A stretch of DNA of 64,000 nt from Clostridiales bacterium GWF2_38_85 (GTDB lineage: Bacteria > Bacillota > Clostridia > Oscillospirales > CAG-382). A model generated the notes under the pieces. That model was not told where the DNA came from. It did no database searches and saw nothing but the letters and a program-made list of their open reading frames with translations. Shown here one piece after another: positions 8,787-16,669 of this stretch. The DNA lies in contig MGOY01000031.1 in assembly GCA_001797275.1 (NCBI GenBank), positions 20,684-84,683 on the forward strand, given 5' to 3'. Both the position numbers and the translations under genes were made by a program. How positions within the stretch are numbered: position 1 is the stretch's first letter; each line of letters starts with the position of its first letter.

Positions 8787-9680
8787 ATGAAGGCATATCA
8801 CCGAATGCTGACACGGATATGGGGCGAATACAGGGGACTTTCTTTATATGAGATTGTCTTCAAAGCGAATTTCGCACTTCTCAAAGGTGAAATTATACCT
8901 GATGATGATAAAAGGTGTATTGTCAACCGATTTCTCGAAGAGATCAGCTCTGAAGAAACGGTAAAGCGTTTTCACAAGGGTGTAAATGCACCTTTAGCTG
9001 AAAACGGTGATTTAAGGGAGATGTATCCGCTGTTTTTTATAACTCCATACGATGAAGGCAGGAAATATGTTACTCTATCAACGATAACTCCAAAAACTCA
9101 TATTTTATCCGCAAATGCGTATGAGCTTGAAATACTCAGACTGCTTGCTATCTTTGCAAGAGATAACGGCAAAGTTAAGCAGATGCTTGAAAGGACAAAG
9201 AAAAGACTGAAGACAACCTGCTTCGGAAATTTTTGCGAAATGGGTGAATGCTTTGAAACTTCAATTATTGTACTGAGGTTTTTAGGTACAGCATATCCCG
9301 ATGAAATCGAATGGATGCAGAAGCTTATCAATGGAATCAGAACACACCTATTTGATAAGAAGCGTCATTCGGGGGTGGTATTTTATTATTGGTTGGCACT
9401 TTCAGAACTGTCGTATCAAATTTCTCAGCCGGAAATCGAACGGTTTTCTGTAAAGTGTGATGAACAGACAAAGCAATATTCATTGTTGAACATGGTTCAG
9501 AAAAGCTTTGTCATGAACAGCGATCATGATAAATACGCAAGCCCATTCGGTGCATATGTAATCAGAAACTGTCTTTCAAGACTGAGTGAATTTTCATATA
9601 TGAAAAGCATTGAACCGTATATTTCTGAAAATGACGGCAGACTTCATATCAGCAACCAAATTAATATTACAGGAGGATAA
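8787..9680 (+). CDS. Unknown soluble helical protein
   Basis: This 297-residue protein has no signal peptide, no membrane helix and no motif I recognise. It appears mostly alpha-helical, with a cysteine-containing stretch in the middle (TTCFGNFCEMGECFE, about 149-163). A purine-rich site (GAAGGGGAAG) precedes the ATG. It is followed after five bases by the gene at 9686, so the two are translated from one message and probably work together. The pair sits between an effector-binding-like gene and the candidate structured RNA at 10217. Confidence 0.65.
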   Translation: MKAYHRMLTRIWGEYRGLSLYEIVFKANFALLKGEIIPDDDKRCIVNRFLEEISSEETVKRFHKGVNAPLAENGDLREMYPLFFITPYDEGRKYVTLSTITPKTHILSANAYELEILRLLAIFARDNGKVKQMLERTKKRLKTTCFGNFCEMGECFETSIIVLRFLGTAYPDEIEWMQKLINGIRTHLFDKKRHSGVVFYYWLALSELSYQISQPEIERFSVKCDEQTKQYSLLNMVQKSFVMNSDHDKYASPFGAYVIRNCLSRLSEFSYMKSIEPYISENDGRLHISNQINITGG

Positions 9681-9685
9681 AAAGA

Positions 9686-10195
9686 ATGGAAGAAATAAAC
9701 ATACTGTCGTTAAGGCAGGCAAAGGTGTTTGAAAACAGCTTGTATCAAAGTCCGGAGTGTGCAGTGATGAGGTTTTACGGTGATGACACCTGCATTGAAT
9801 CCGAAAAAGAATATTCACTGCCTTTAAAAATCAAGGCAACAGCGATGACAGACAGTACAAATATTAGGCTGTTTTTTAATCGCGGAGAGGTTATATTTAA
9901 CTGGGAATGCAATCCGTGTGAGCTGAGAGTACATGATATTATATCAGGAAATGCGTATGGTTTTGAGAATACGGGCAGTGTTGCGACAAATGAATTTGTC
10001 GATATAATCTGGATAATCGGCAAGGATAAAACCGAAATTTATGTAAATGATGAGCTGAGACTTATAAGCAGCGATTTCGAATATATATCAGAACTGAAAA
10101 AATTTCCAAGCTTGAAGATCAGATCAACAGTAAAAGTTGCTTCCGCGTGGGGCAGTACAGTCACATTAAAATCGTTGGAAATCGACGAGTTATAA
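9686..10195 (+). CDS. Unknown protein, probably beta-sandwich
   Basis: 169 residues, soluble, rich in alternating hydrophobic/polar strands, ending with FPSLKIRSTVKVASAWGST and a short tail. The pattern (NIRLFFNRGEVIFNWE, then EIYVNDELRLI) resembles carbohydrate-binding or LamG-like beta-sandwich domains such as the C-terminal modules of family 32 hydrolases, but no catalytic residues are seen. AGGAGG at 9671-9676 is the ribosome site and lies inside the end of the previous gene, showing tight coupling. Function unknown. Confidence 0.6.
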   Translation: MEEINILSLRQAKVFENSLYQSPECAVMRFYGDDTCIESEKEYSLPLKIKATAMTDSTNIRLFFNRGEVIFNWECNPCELRVHDIISGNAYGFENTGSVATNEFVDIIWIIGKDKTEIYVNDELRLISSDFEYISELKKFPSLKIRSTVKVASAWGSTVTLKSLEIDEL

Positions 10196-10216
10196 AATAA
10201 AAATATTGGAGGAAAT

Positions 10217-10316
10217 AGTCTGAAAGAAAACAAATTTTCTTTCAGACAGCGAGTTTTGTGACTTTGCCGCCAAGGGGCGGCAATTCCAGCAAGCCGGAAC
10301 CGCACGAAACATCGTA
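10217..10316 (+). ncRNA. Candidate structured RNA, copy 1
   Basis: A 13-bp perfect hairpin at 10218-10247 (GTCTGAAAGAAAA with loop CAAA) is followed at once by AGCGAGTTTTGTG. Then come a GCCGCC/GGGCGGC hairpin, a TTCC...GGAA hairpin and CACGAAAC (10303-10310), which pairs with GTTTTGTG to close a three-way junction. A second copy with different bases but the same plan lies at 15359-15464. The element is upstream of the DUF1450-like gene. No known Rfam family is recognised by eye. Confidence 0.5.
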
Positions 10317-10342
10317 CACTATGAAAAGGAATGGTTATAAAT

Positions 10343-10567
10343 ATGGCAGAAATCAAAAAGGTCAAAGTTTGTAAAAAATGTTCGGGATTTGACGTTTCCG
10401 AACTGAAGGGCAAGGTCAAAGCAAAGGATCATACAACAGCTTGCATAGGAAAATGTGCAGCTCGGTTTCCCGAACTTCAGGGTAAGGTATACGGATTTCT
10501 GAATGGCGAATTTGTTGTTTGCGATACAAAGGAAGAATTCTTCGAAAAAATCGCAGCAATAGTTTAA
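10343..10567 (+). CDS. DUF1450-like small cysteine protein
   Basis: The 74-residue protein has CKKC near the N-terminus, then a CIGKC motif, then GFLNGEFVVCDTKEEFFEKI. This order matches the thioredoxin-fold DUF1450/YuzB-like family, whose cysteines resemble those of thioredoxin-like 2Fe-2S ferredoxins. A redox or iron-sulfur role is inferred only. The ATG at 10343 is chosen because AAGGA (10326-10330) touches an in-frame ATG at 10331 but is 12 bases from this one. The candidate RNA at 10217-10316 occupies its leader. Confidence 0.6.
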   Translation: MAEIKKVKVCKKCSGFDVSELKGKVKAKDHTTACIGKCAARFPELQGKVYGFLNGEFVVCDTKEEFFEKIAAIV

Positions 10568-10575
10568 TTCGAAAT

Positions 10576-10605
10576 CAAGGGAACCGGCAAAATCCGGTTC
10601 CCTTG
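10576..10605 (+). terminator. 12-bp hairpin after the DUF1450-like gene
   Basis: CAAGGGAACCGG / CCGGTTCCCTTG is a perfect stem with a six-base loop, nine bases after the stop. It lacks a T tract, so read-through into the radical SAM gene is possible. Confidence 0.5.
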
Positions 10606-10631
10606 AAAATCATGGTGGGGGGGGTGTTATT

Positions 10632-11876
10632 ATGTCGAGTATTATTATTCCAAAAAATCTTGATATCGGTGAGAAGATCGCTCTGATGAGCGAAGATGCA
10701 AAATTTGAAGTCGGAACGGACGGCGATGCCGAATCAACGGCAATTCTTTGTGCTTCGGACATTAAAGCAAAACCGGCACTGCCTAAAATACCAAAGATAT
10801 ATGTTGCAAGCAAATGTATTTTTAATTGTGCATATTGCGGTTGCAGATGTAGCAGGGAAGAAAGAGGCAATTATTACAATACACCTGTCGATGTTGCTAA
10901 AATGGCGGTCGATATGGCGATAAGAAACGGGCATGGTGTTTTTGTTTCCTCGGCGATATATAAGAATCCAAATTACACACAGGAGCTGATTGCTGAGAGC
11001 GTTAAAATAATGCGTGAGCAGCTTTATTACAAAGGCTTTATTCATGCGAAAGTTATGCCAAGCGCAGATCCGCTGCTGATAGCAAAAACCGGACAATATG
11101 CAAACCGCCTGAGTGTTAATATCGAGGTTGCGCAAAGCTTGGGGTATAATAGGATTGCAAAGCAAAAAAGCAAGGAAATAATACTGACTCCTATGCGAAG
11201 CATTTCTGATCAAATTTTAACGGCAAAATATGAAGGAAATATCTTTGCTACAACTCAGACAACACAGCTTATGGCGGGCAGCACCAACGAGGATGACAGG
11301 ACAATAATGAGGCTATCCAATGCGCTATATGACAAATACCATCTGAAAAGGGTGTATTATACTGCGTTTCAATATAGATACGAGGCGAAAGGCTACGAAA
11401 ACGAGAATCTGAAGCTGACACAAACTCCTTATTGGCGGATGGCGAGATTGTACCAGGCAGACAGGCTTCTCCAACTTTATGGATTTACCCCTGATGATGT
11501 TACACCCGATGAATCACCCTTCCTGCAGGAGGATATTGATCCCAAAGCAGCTTGGGCACTTCGGCATATGGCTATGTACCCTGTTGAGATAAATAAAGCA
11601 GATTTTAAAACATTGATCCGTGTACCTGGTATAGGGATCACCTATGCAAAACGCATACTTGAAGTACGCAGATACTGTATAGTTACTCATGATGTATTGA
11701 AAAAGATGAGGGTTCCGCTTAAAAGAAGTATTTATTTTATTACCTGCAATGGTAAATACCAGGGAGGGAATATGCTGTTCTCTCCGTTTATTCGCAGTAC
11801 GTTGACAACTGGCAGCAACCAGATATCCATATTCAATTCGCTGACGGTTGATGAACAGTTAAGCTGCGGCGAATAA
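10632..11876 (+). CDS. Radical SAM DNA modification/repair-type protein
   Basis: 414 residues. The radical SAM cluster motif CX3CX2C is at Cys62, Cys66 and Cys69 (CIFNCAYCGC). The C-terminal part has a helix-hairpin-helix (about 322-347, RVPGIGITYAKRILEVRR), a DNA-binding element. This layout matches the 'putative DNA modification/repair radical SAM protein' family. Its members are normally next to a uracil-DNA-glycosylase-superfamily gene, probably acting with it on damaged bases. That partner is absent here: the next gene is a convergent thioesterase. The ribosome site is a G-rich run at 10616-10623. Confidence 0.85.
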   Translation: MSSIIIPKNLDIGEKIALMSEDAKFEVGTDGDAESTAILCASDIKAKPALPKIPKIYVASKCIFNCAYCGCRCSREERGNYYNTPVDVAKMAVDMAIRNGHGVFVSSAIYKNPNYTQELIAESVKIMREQLYYKGFIHAKVMPSADPLLIAKTGQYANRLSVNIEVAQSLGYNRIAKQKSKEIILTPMRSISDQILTAKYEGNIFATTQTTQLMAGSTNEDDRTIMRLSNALYDKYHLKRVYYTAFQYRYEAKGYENENLKLTQTPYWRMARLYQADRLLQLYGFTPDDVTPDESPFLQEDIDPKAAWALRHMAMYPVEINKADFKTLIRVPGIGITYAKRILEVRRYCIVTHDVLKKMRVPLKRSIYFITCNGKYQGGNMLFSPFIRSTLTTGSNQISIFNSLTVDEQLSCGE

Positions 11877-11928
11877 ATAACGGCAGAGCAACGAAGCCCC
11901 ACCGTATCATGGTATTTTGTTAGATTAA

Positions 11929-12414
11929 TTAATAATTATCAATTCGTCTCTGTTTACGCAGATCATGGCGGCGGATTCCTGACTGCCATTCATCCTTATC
12001 CTCGTCTGTTTCAAGTATCAGTCCGGGCACTGGAACGGGATTTTCATTTTCATCAAGAGCGACCAACACGAGATATGCACGGTTAATCAATCGTTTATCA
12101 CCGTTGAGCTTTTCAACAAAGGTATCGATTCTGACTTCCATTGAGGTTTTACCGACATAGGTTATACGACCTTGAAGAACAATAGTATTATTTATATATG
12201 CGGGTTCTTTGAATTGGAGATTATCAATTGAAGCGGTTGTTACATTCCGGTTAGAATGCCTTCTTGCAACGACTGCTGCAACTATATCAATCCATTCGAC
12301 CAACTTTCCGCCGAATAAACGGTTGAATCCGTTAAGATGCTCAAGCAAAACTATTTCTACATGCTCGGTCCTGGATTCGCTGACATGCTTTGATGCCGGT
12401 TTTATATTATCCAT
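11929..12414 (-). CDS. Acyl-CoA thioesterase (hotdog fold)
   Basis: 161 residues, soluble. The N-terminal EHLNGFNRLFGGKLVEWIDIVAA carries the Asn/Asp pattern of YciA/BFIT-type acyl-CoA hydrolases, followed by the TTASIDNLQFKEPAYINN and GKTSMEVRI strands of the hotdog fold. It should hydrolyse acyl-CoA in the cytoplasm; chain preference is unknown. A ribosome site (GAAAGGA) precedes the start on the minus strand. It is convergent with the radical SAM gene and a palindromic repeat lies just upstream. Confidence 0.85.
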   Translation of the reverse strand: MDNIKPASKHVSESRTEHVEIVLLEHLNGFNRLFGGKLVEWIDIVAAVVARRHSNRNVTTASIDNLQFKEPAYINNTIVLQGRITYVGKTSMEVRIDTFVEKLNGDKRLINRAYLVLVALDENENPVPVPGLILETDEDKDEWQSGIRRHDLRKQRRIDNY

Positions 12415-12433
12415 ATCTGAATCCTTTCTTTCC

Positions 12434-12538
12434 TATATGAAACCAACAAATGAATCACATCAGCCATTCGATGAAAACTCTTTTATTTCTGGTTTTTATC
12501 GAATGATCAAATCAATATTCATTTGTTTGTTTAATATA
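12434..12538. repeat. Palindromic repeat, copy A
   Basis: 105 bp. Outer arms TATATGAAACCAACAAATGA... and ...TCATTTGTTTGTTTAATATA pair almost fully. An inner stem CATTCGATGAAAAC / GTTTTTATCGAATG pairs at the centre. It lies between the thioesterase and the ArsR-type gene. The rest of this intergenic stretch (12539-12690) shows nothing but AT-rich sequence. Confidence 0.8.
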
Positions 12539-12690
12539 CATTAGCTAATAGACATAGCAGGATATATTAATGTATGCCATGATTTTCTATCAATTCAATT
12601 TATTATAATACAATTGATTAAATATGTAAATACAATTTGAAAGTTTAACAAATTTCTTCTTTTTTAAATATCGAAATTCACGAAAAAGCC

Positions 12691-12719
12691 TTGATTTATA
12701 ATAGTAATAGTGTTATCAT
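12691..12719 (+). promoter_or_regulatory. Promoter of the ArsR-type gene
   Basis: TTGATT at 12691-12696, 17-base spacer, TATCAT at 12714-12719; the gene starts 78 bases downstream. Confidence 0.5.
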
Positions 12720-12796
12720 AGTTTCATTGTAGGATAGAATATTCTTGCAATTGACATTTTATATACAGCTACAAAAGAAAGTGTGATAACGCTGCT

Positions 12797-13843
12797 TTGA
12801 TTTATAACAATAATATAGGGGAGCTCTACGATACACTGTATTTTGGTGTAATTTATTTCAATAAAGAATTTTTACAGAAGAAAGCAACATTTAAAACTGA
12901 AGGCCATGAGATATTATTCGAATTTTATGATGAAATCAAAGATGAAGTTGAGGCTATATCTCCATATTTGACGCCGTTTTATTATTGTGATGGTGAATAT
13001 ATTCCATTCATCGTGGAGTTTTTTACGATGCATCTTGATATCTTCACTCATAACTTTAATGATTATATCAGATTGATTGAAGATGATTCTAAATTCAAAC
13101 CTCTTTTATATAAACAGCTACTTCATTATCCGAAAGAAGAGGATCTGGAAAAGATAATCAAAAATAAAGATGTCAAGCTTATGCTTGACTCTATAGGGAC
13201 ATTGAATTATTCTGTTGATTTACAATACCAAACAATGTTTGTTCTGACAAATGTTGACTATACAAGAGAACTACTGAAGAACAGTCTGCTTAAAATATAT
13301 AAGGTCATTCAAAAGTTACATTTGAAACAATCCAAAATATTAAAATCAGAATTTAAATTATCAAAACAAAAAGAAGCTATTCAATTATACCATGAAATGT
13401 GGAAGATCGAAATTGCTCAAATCCATGAAGCGCAGATTTCGTATTCATTATTAAATAGATATATCTATTACGTAGATCAAAAACTTGATAAATCAGATGT
13501 ATTGATGTTGCTCGGAATAAAGCATCGAGCGAATCTTGATTATAAGGCAACTTGTAATAAAAAAGATATCAAAAGCATTCTAAATGTTTTTTCGGACCCC
13601 TTGAGAGTAGATATTATGGAAACTCTGTTAAAGCATGAAGAACTTACTCTCAGTCAGCTTGCACGTCAGTTATTTGCTTCTACAACAACTATACAAAGGC
13701 ATTTGCATATACTTATAACAAGCAGGATAATTATTATATCAAAACAAGAAAATATACAAATTTATTATTCATTGAATAAATCGTATATAAAATGTATCCA
13801 CAAAGCTATAGATGATTATCTAGATAGATTCACATCAAAATAA
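12797..13843 (+). CDS. ArsR-type winged-helix transcription regulator with long N-terminal domain
   Basis: 348 residues. The last 90 (about 258-345) form an ArsR-family winged helix (FSDPLRVDIMETLLKHEELTLSQL, then TTTIQRHLHILITSRIIIISKQ). The first 250 residues are a helical, aromatic-rich domain of unknown ligand, as in other long ArsR-like regulators of Firmicutes. No metal-binding cysteine motif is visible. The only usable start is a TTG at 12797 with a weak ribosome site; the true start may differ by a few codons. It is a single-gene unit, so the target is unknown. Confidence 0.7.
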   Translation: MIYNNNIGELYDTLYFGVIYFNKEFLQKKATFKTEGHEILFEFYDEIKDEVEAISPYLTPFYYCDGEYIPFIVEFFTMHLDIFTHNFNDYIRLIEDDSKFKPLLYKQLLHYPKEEDLEKIIKNKDVKLMLDSIGTLNYSVDLQYQTMFVLTNVDYTRELLKNSLLKIYKVIQKLHLKQSKILKSEFKLSKQKEAIQLYHEMWKIEIAQIHEAQISYSLLNRYIYYVDQKLDKSDVLMLLGIKHRANLDYKATCNKKDIKSILNVFSDPLRVDIMETLLKHEELTLSQLARQLFASTTTIQRHLHILITSRIIIISKQENIQIYYSLNKSYIKCIHKAIDDYLDRFTSK

Positions 13844-13847
13844 AATA

Positions 13848-13879
13848 GTATAAGCTTTAGCATACGCTAAAGCTTATAC
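13848..13879 (+). terminator. 14-bp hairpin at the end of the ArsR-type gene
   Basis: GTATAAGCTTTAGC / GCTAAAGCTTATAC forms a perfect stem with an ATAC loop four bases after the stop codon. There is no long T run after it. Confidence 0.55.
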
Positions 13880-13882
13880 CGT

Positions 13883-13998
13883 TTATATACTGCAGACCGC
13901 TCTCTACAGTATATAATGCCCATTTCCTCTCCATAGGTTACGCCGAAGCATGTTAAAAAATTAACATACAGTCAATTATATATTGGCTGTATTTTTAT
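13883..13998 (+). other. Intergenic stretch with three further hairpins
   Basis: TTATATACTG / CAGTATATAA (13883-13916) has a 14-base loop. ATGTTAA / TTAACAT follows at 13950-13967. ATACAGTCAAT / ATTGGCTGTAT (13966-13992) is followed by TTTTATG and has terminator shape. No open frame of note is present. The series may be an untranslated RNA or a set of stacked terminators. Confidence 0.4.
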
Positions 13999-14117
13999 GT
14001 CAATATGTGTCCCGATAAAAGTTAAACCATACCTCATATAAGCCTTATATTTCCCGATGTCAATAAAATATATAAAATATTCAAATCGATATTTTTGTTG
14101 AAGTAATATTTATATGC

Positions 14118-14222
14118 TATATAAAACAAATAAATTAATTTCCAAAGACATTCGAGAAAAGCCAAAAAGCATAGGCTTTTCTCGAATGATAAAATCACAA
14201 TTCATTTGTTAGTTTAGTATAT
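14118..14222. repeat. Palindromic repeat, copy B
   Basis: 105 bp. Outer arms are AAAACAAATAAATT and AATTCATTTGTTAGTTT. The inner stem CATTCGAGAAAAGCC / GGCTTTTCTCGAATG is perfect, although its bases differ from copies A, C and D. It lies directly upstream of the queT promoter. Confidence 0.8.
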
Positions 14223-14246
14223 TATTAGTTGTTACAAAATATTAAC

Positions 14247-14275
14247 TTGCAAAATTATTATGTATGTTATATAAT
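14247..14275 (+). promoter_or_regulatory. Promoter of the queT operon
   Basis: TTGCAA at 14247-14252, 17-base spacer, perfect TATAAT at 14270-14275. No preQ1 riboswitch is recognisable in the short leader. Confidence 0.7.
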
Positions 14276-14334
14276 TATTTTGTTATAAACTGATTACTTG
14301 TTTGATATTATTTTAGAGAGTTGGAGAGTAAGTT

Positions 14335-14844
14335 ATGCAAAGAAGAATATGGGTTAAAAGAATAACAATGACAGCAATGATTGCTGCTGCTTATGCGACA
14401 TTAACACTCGCTCTGGCACCTATCGGCTATGGTGCAATACAATTCAGAGTTTCTGAAGCATTGACAGTATTACCGTTTATATTTCCTGAAGCTATAATTG
14501 GCCTTTTTATCGGATGTTTAACATCAAATATAATATATTCGCCTTTTGCGGTTTTGGATATTATTTTCGGAAGTCTCGCAACTTTGGGAGCAGCATTCTG
14601 GACAAGCAGGATAAAAAACCGTTATCTTGCACCCTTACCGCCGATTATTATTAATGCTTTGGTTATCGGGTTTGTAATAACCTATTCTGAAGCCGGAAAA
14701 ACTTTTGTTGATTTCCCGTTAACGGCTTTTTATGTCAATATGGCGACGGTAGGGCTTGGCCAAACAGTGGTGTGTTATGGACTCGGCTTACCACTTCTTA
14801 TGGCAATGAAGGAATTTTTAAAAAATAAACATAATAAAATTTAG
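14335..14844 (+). CDS. queT: QueT-family ECF transporter S component
   Basis: 169 residues with about five membrane helices. The N-terminal half MTAMIAAAYATLTLALAPI...IQFRVSEALTVLPF and the following ASNIIYSPF-like segment (here SNIIYSPFAVLDIIFGSLATL) match the QueT family. In that family the protein binds a queuosine precursor and uses the shared ECF energising module, which is encoded elsewhere. GGAGAG before the ATG is the ribosome site. It is followed after 13 bases by the dCMP deaminase gene. Confidence 0.85.
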   Translation: MQRRIWVKRITMTAMIAAAYATLTLALAPIGYGAIQFRVSEALTVLPFIFPEAIIGLFIGCLTSNIIYSPFAVLDIIFGSLATLGAAFWTSRIKNRYLAPLPPIIINALVIGFVITYSEAGKTFVDFPLTAFYVNMATVGLGQTVVCYGLGLPLLMAMKEFLKNKHNKI

Positions 14845-14857
14845 AGAGGGAACACTG

Positions 14858-15346
14858 ATGGAGAGAGTATCAAAGGAAAATTATTATCTTGATATCGCAC
14901 AGTCTGTTGCGATGAGGAGCACCTGCCTTCGTAGAATGTATGGCGCAATAATTGTTAAAAATGATTCAATTATTTCAACCGGGTACAACGGAGCACCGAG
15001 GGGGCGTGTAAATTGCAGCGATCTGAAATATTGTCTTCGCGAAAAAATGCAAATTCCGCGTGGTGAACGATATGAGTTATGCCGCTCGATTCACTCAGAG
15101 GCAAATGCAATAATTGCAGCCTCACGTGAGCAGATGATTGATGCTGACCTGTATATGACCTGTGTTGATCCTAAAACAAACGAGGTGGTATCGAATGTAT
15201 GCAGCTGTCAGATGTGCAAGAGGATGATAATAAATTCCGGCATAAAAAGAGTTATTGTTCGTGAAAATGCAACCGAATATACAACATATGAGGTTCAAGA
15301 CTGGATTACCGAGGATGACAGCCTGAGCGGCAAAAGCGGATATTGA
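14858..15346 (+). CDS. dCMP deaminase-family protein
   Basis: 162 residues. The zinc-binding motifs of cytidine/deoxycytidylate deaminases are present: HSEANAI (His and catalytic Glu) and CSCQMCKRM (PCxxC-like cysteines). The GAPRG and YCLRE segments are typical of the dCMP deaminase/ComEB branch. It should convert dCMP to dUMP for thymidylate synthesis in the cytoplasm. GAGAGGG precedes the ATG. It is co-transcribed with queT. Confidence 0.85.
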   Translation: MERVSKENYYLDIAQSVAMRSTCLRRMYGAIIVKNDSIISTGYNGAPRGRVNCSDLKYCLREKMQIPRGERYELCRSIHSEANAIIAASREQMIDADLYMTCVDPKTNEVVSNVCSCQMCKRMIINSGIKRVIVRENATEYTTYEVQDWITEDDSLSGKSGY

Positions 15347-15358
15347 TAAGGGATGATA

Positions 15359-15464
15359 GGTTGAACAAACAGAAGCATCGCTTCCAATCTCAATTTGTTC
15401 AACCAGCGAGTTTGTGTCTCTATCAGAATGATGGAACTTCGGCAAACCGAAAATACATAAACTC
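15359..15464 (+). ncRNA. Candidate structured RNA, copy 2
   Basis: An 11-bp hairpin (GGTTGAACAAA / TTTGTTCAACC, 15359-15404, with an inner GAAGC/GCTTC) is followed at once by AGCGAGTTTGTGT. Then come ATC-AGAAT-GAT and TTCGG-CAAA-CCGAA hairpins. The closing segment ACATAAACTC (15455-15464) pairs 10 bp with GAGTTTGTGT. The plan matches copy 1 at 10217-10316 while most stem bases differ. The final AAACTC can instead pair with GAGTTT at 15478-15483, next to the ATG at 15487. Confidence 0.5.
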
Positions 15465-15486
15465 CAAAAGAAAGCATGAGTTTTCC

Positions 15487-16218
15487 ATGAAAAAAATTAA
15501 AAAAATTGCCATATTAATTTTATTATCAGTAATAACAACAACAACAATGTTTACATCCTGTGAGAGCATTGCAAACTTTCGCAAAACCGATGAAGGAGCA
15601 TTATGGCTGAAATCAAATGACACATATTATATACCATGTTCAGTCAGTGTAAAAGCATACGCTATAGGTGATTTATATGGTAAGGTCGGAGATCTTGAAC
15701 TTTATGAAATTCAATTTGAAGCATCTGACAAATTTATTTCAGAGAAAGAGAATCTGCTTGGCGGTGTTTACAGACGTTCGGATGTGCCGGAAATAACACT
15801 TGGAAACTTTAATGCTGTTGCAGCACAAATATATGTCATTGGCGAACAAGATATTATTGTCGGTGAATTTCCTGCCGCACCAGAATACTTATCAGAAAGC
15901 TTAACTGATGATTATGAAGACGGTACGCCTTGTACAAACGCTGTTGTAGATGCAATACTTGGCGATAACATTGCTATCATTCCGGCACAGGTAGATGAAG
16001 ACACCATTTTTCATATTAGGCTGCTTTCACCCGATTACCCGGGTCTGACTTATACAGTAATTTTTATGATGGATATTAACGGTGATTGTTTTCTTTATGA
16101 TCGTTCGACACAGAAATGCGTTGTTTGTCCCGAAATAATCAAGGATAAAATGATCGGAACGGGTGATGAAACCTCCGACATATCTGAAGCCGAGAGCGAA
16201 CAGACAGCTTCGGAATAG
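15487..16218 (+). CDS. Lipoprotein of unknown function
   Basis: About 243 residues. A signal sequence with the lipobox-like FTSC places a lipidated Cys near residue 24. The rest is an acidic, strand-rich extracellular domain. No family is recognised. The ATG at 15487 starts a proper signal peptide; the frame is open upstream, but that part overlaps the candidate RNA. The ribosome site is weak (GAG at 15478-15480) and could be hidden by RNA pairing. rimI begins seven bases after the stop. Confidence 0.7.
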   Translation: MKKIKKIAILILLSVITTTTMFTSCESIANFRKTDEGALWLKSNDTYYIPCSVSVKAYAIGDLYGKVGDLELYEIQFEASDKFISEKENLLGGVYRRSDVPEITLGNFNAVAAQIYVIGEQDIIVGEFPAAPEYLSESLTDDYEDGTPCTNAVVDAILGDNIAIIPAQVDEDTIFHIRLLSPDYPGLTYTVIFMMDINGDCFLYDRSTQKCVVCPEIIKDKMIGTGDETSDISEAESEQTASE

Positions 16219-16225
16219 AAATGAA

Positions 16226-16669
16226 ATGAAGATAAATATAAAAAAACTAAGCGAAGAGTATATAAAAGCAGCTTGCTTACTTGAAAAACAGACTCTTAAT
16301 ACTGCATGGGCAGAGGAAGATATCAGAAGCTGCCTGACATGTCCGAATGCAGTTTATTATATCGCTCTTGACGATGAGCTTTTGGTAGGCATATGTTGCT
16401 TTTATATTGTGTCAGGTGATGCACAAATGATTAACATTGCGGTGCATCCGGATTATAGAGGCTGTGGTATCGGAGCCGAACTTATGGATACTTTTCTTGG
16501 ATATGCAGATAAAGAAAATACAGAAGCTGTTTCTCTCGAGGTAGGTGTTGAAAACACACCTGCTATTGCTTTATATGAAAAGAAAGGCTTTATTAAAGCA
16601 GGAATCAGAAAGAAATTTTATAGCACAGGCGAAGATGCCTATGTAATGATATATAAAAGAAGGTATTAG
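16226..16669 (+). CDS. rimI: Ribosomal-protein-alanine N-acetyltransferase RimI
   Basis: 147 residues, GNAT fold. The acetyl-CoA loop appears as VHPDYRGCGIGAELMD, and the C-terminal ENTPAIALYEKKGFIKAGIRKKFY is typical of RimI, which acetylates the N-terminal Ala of ribosomal protein S18. The ATG at 16226 follows a GGA about 11 bases upstream. Its stop codon directly abuts the tsaD start, the classic rimI-tsaD arrangement. tsaB and tsaE are not in this window. Confidence 0.85.
   Translation: MKINIKKLSEEYIKAACLLEKQTLNTAWAEEDIRSCLTCPNAVYYIALDDELLVGICCFYIVSGDAQMINIAVHPDYRGCGIGAELMDTFLGYADKENTEAVSLEVGVENTPAIALYEKKGFIKAGIRKKFYSTGEDAYVMIYKRRY

Noticed and set aside
10217..10316. Hammerhead or twister ribozyme at the copy-1 RNA
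   Set aside because: A CGAAAC string is present but CTGATGA is not. The second copy lacks CGAAAC, and the twister core could not be laid out.
12209..12544. 111-codon plus-strand frame antisense to the thioesterase
   Set aside because: It overlaps a clear hotdog thioesterase and runs into a palindromic repeat.
14223..14334. preQ1 riboswitch before queT
   Set aside because: The leader after the promoter is about 55 bases and lacks the preQ1-I hairpin and A-rich tail.
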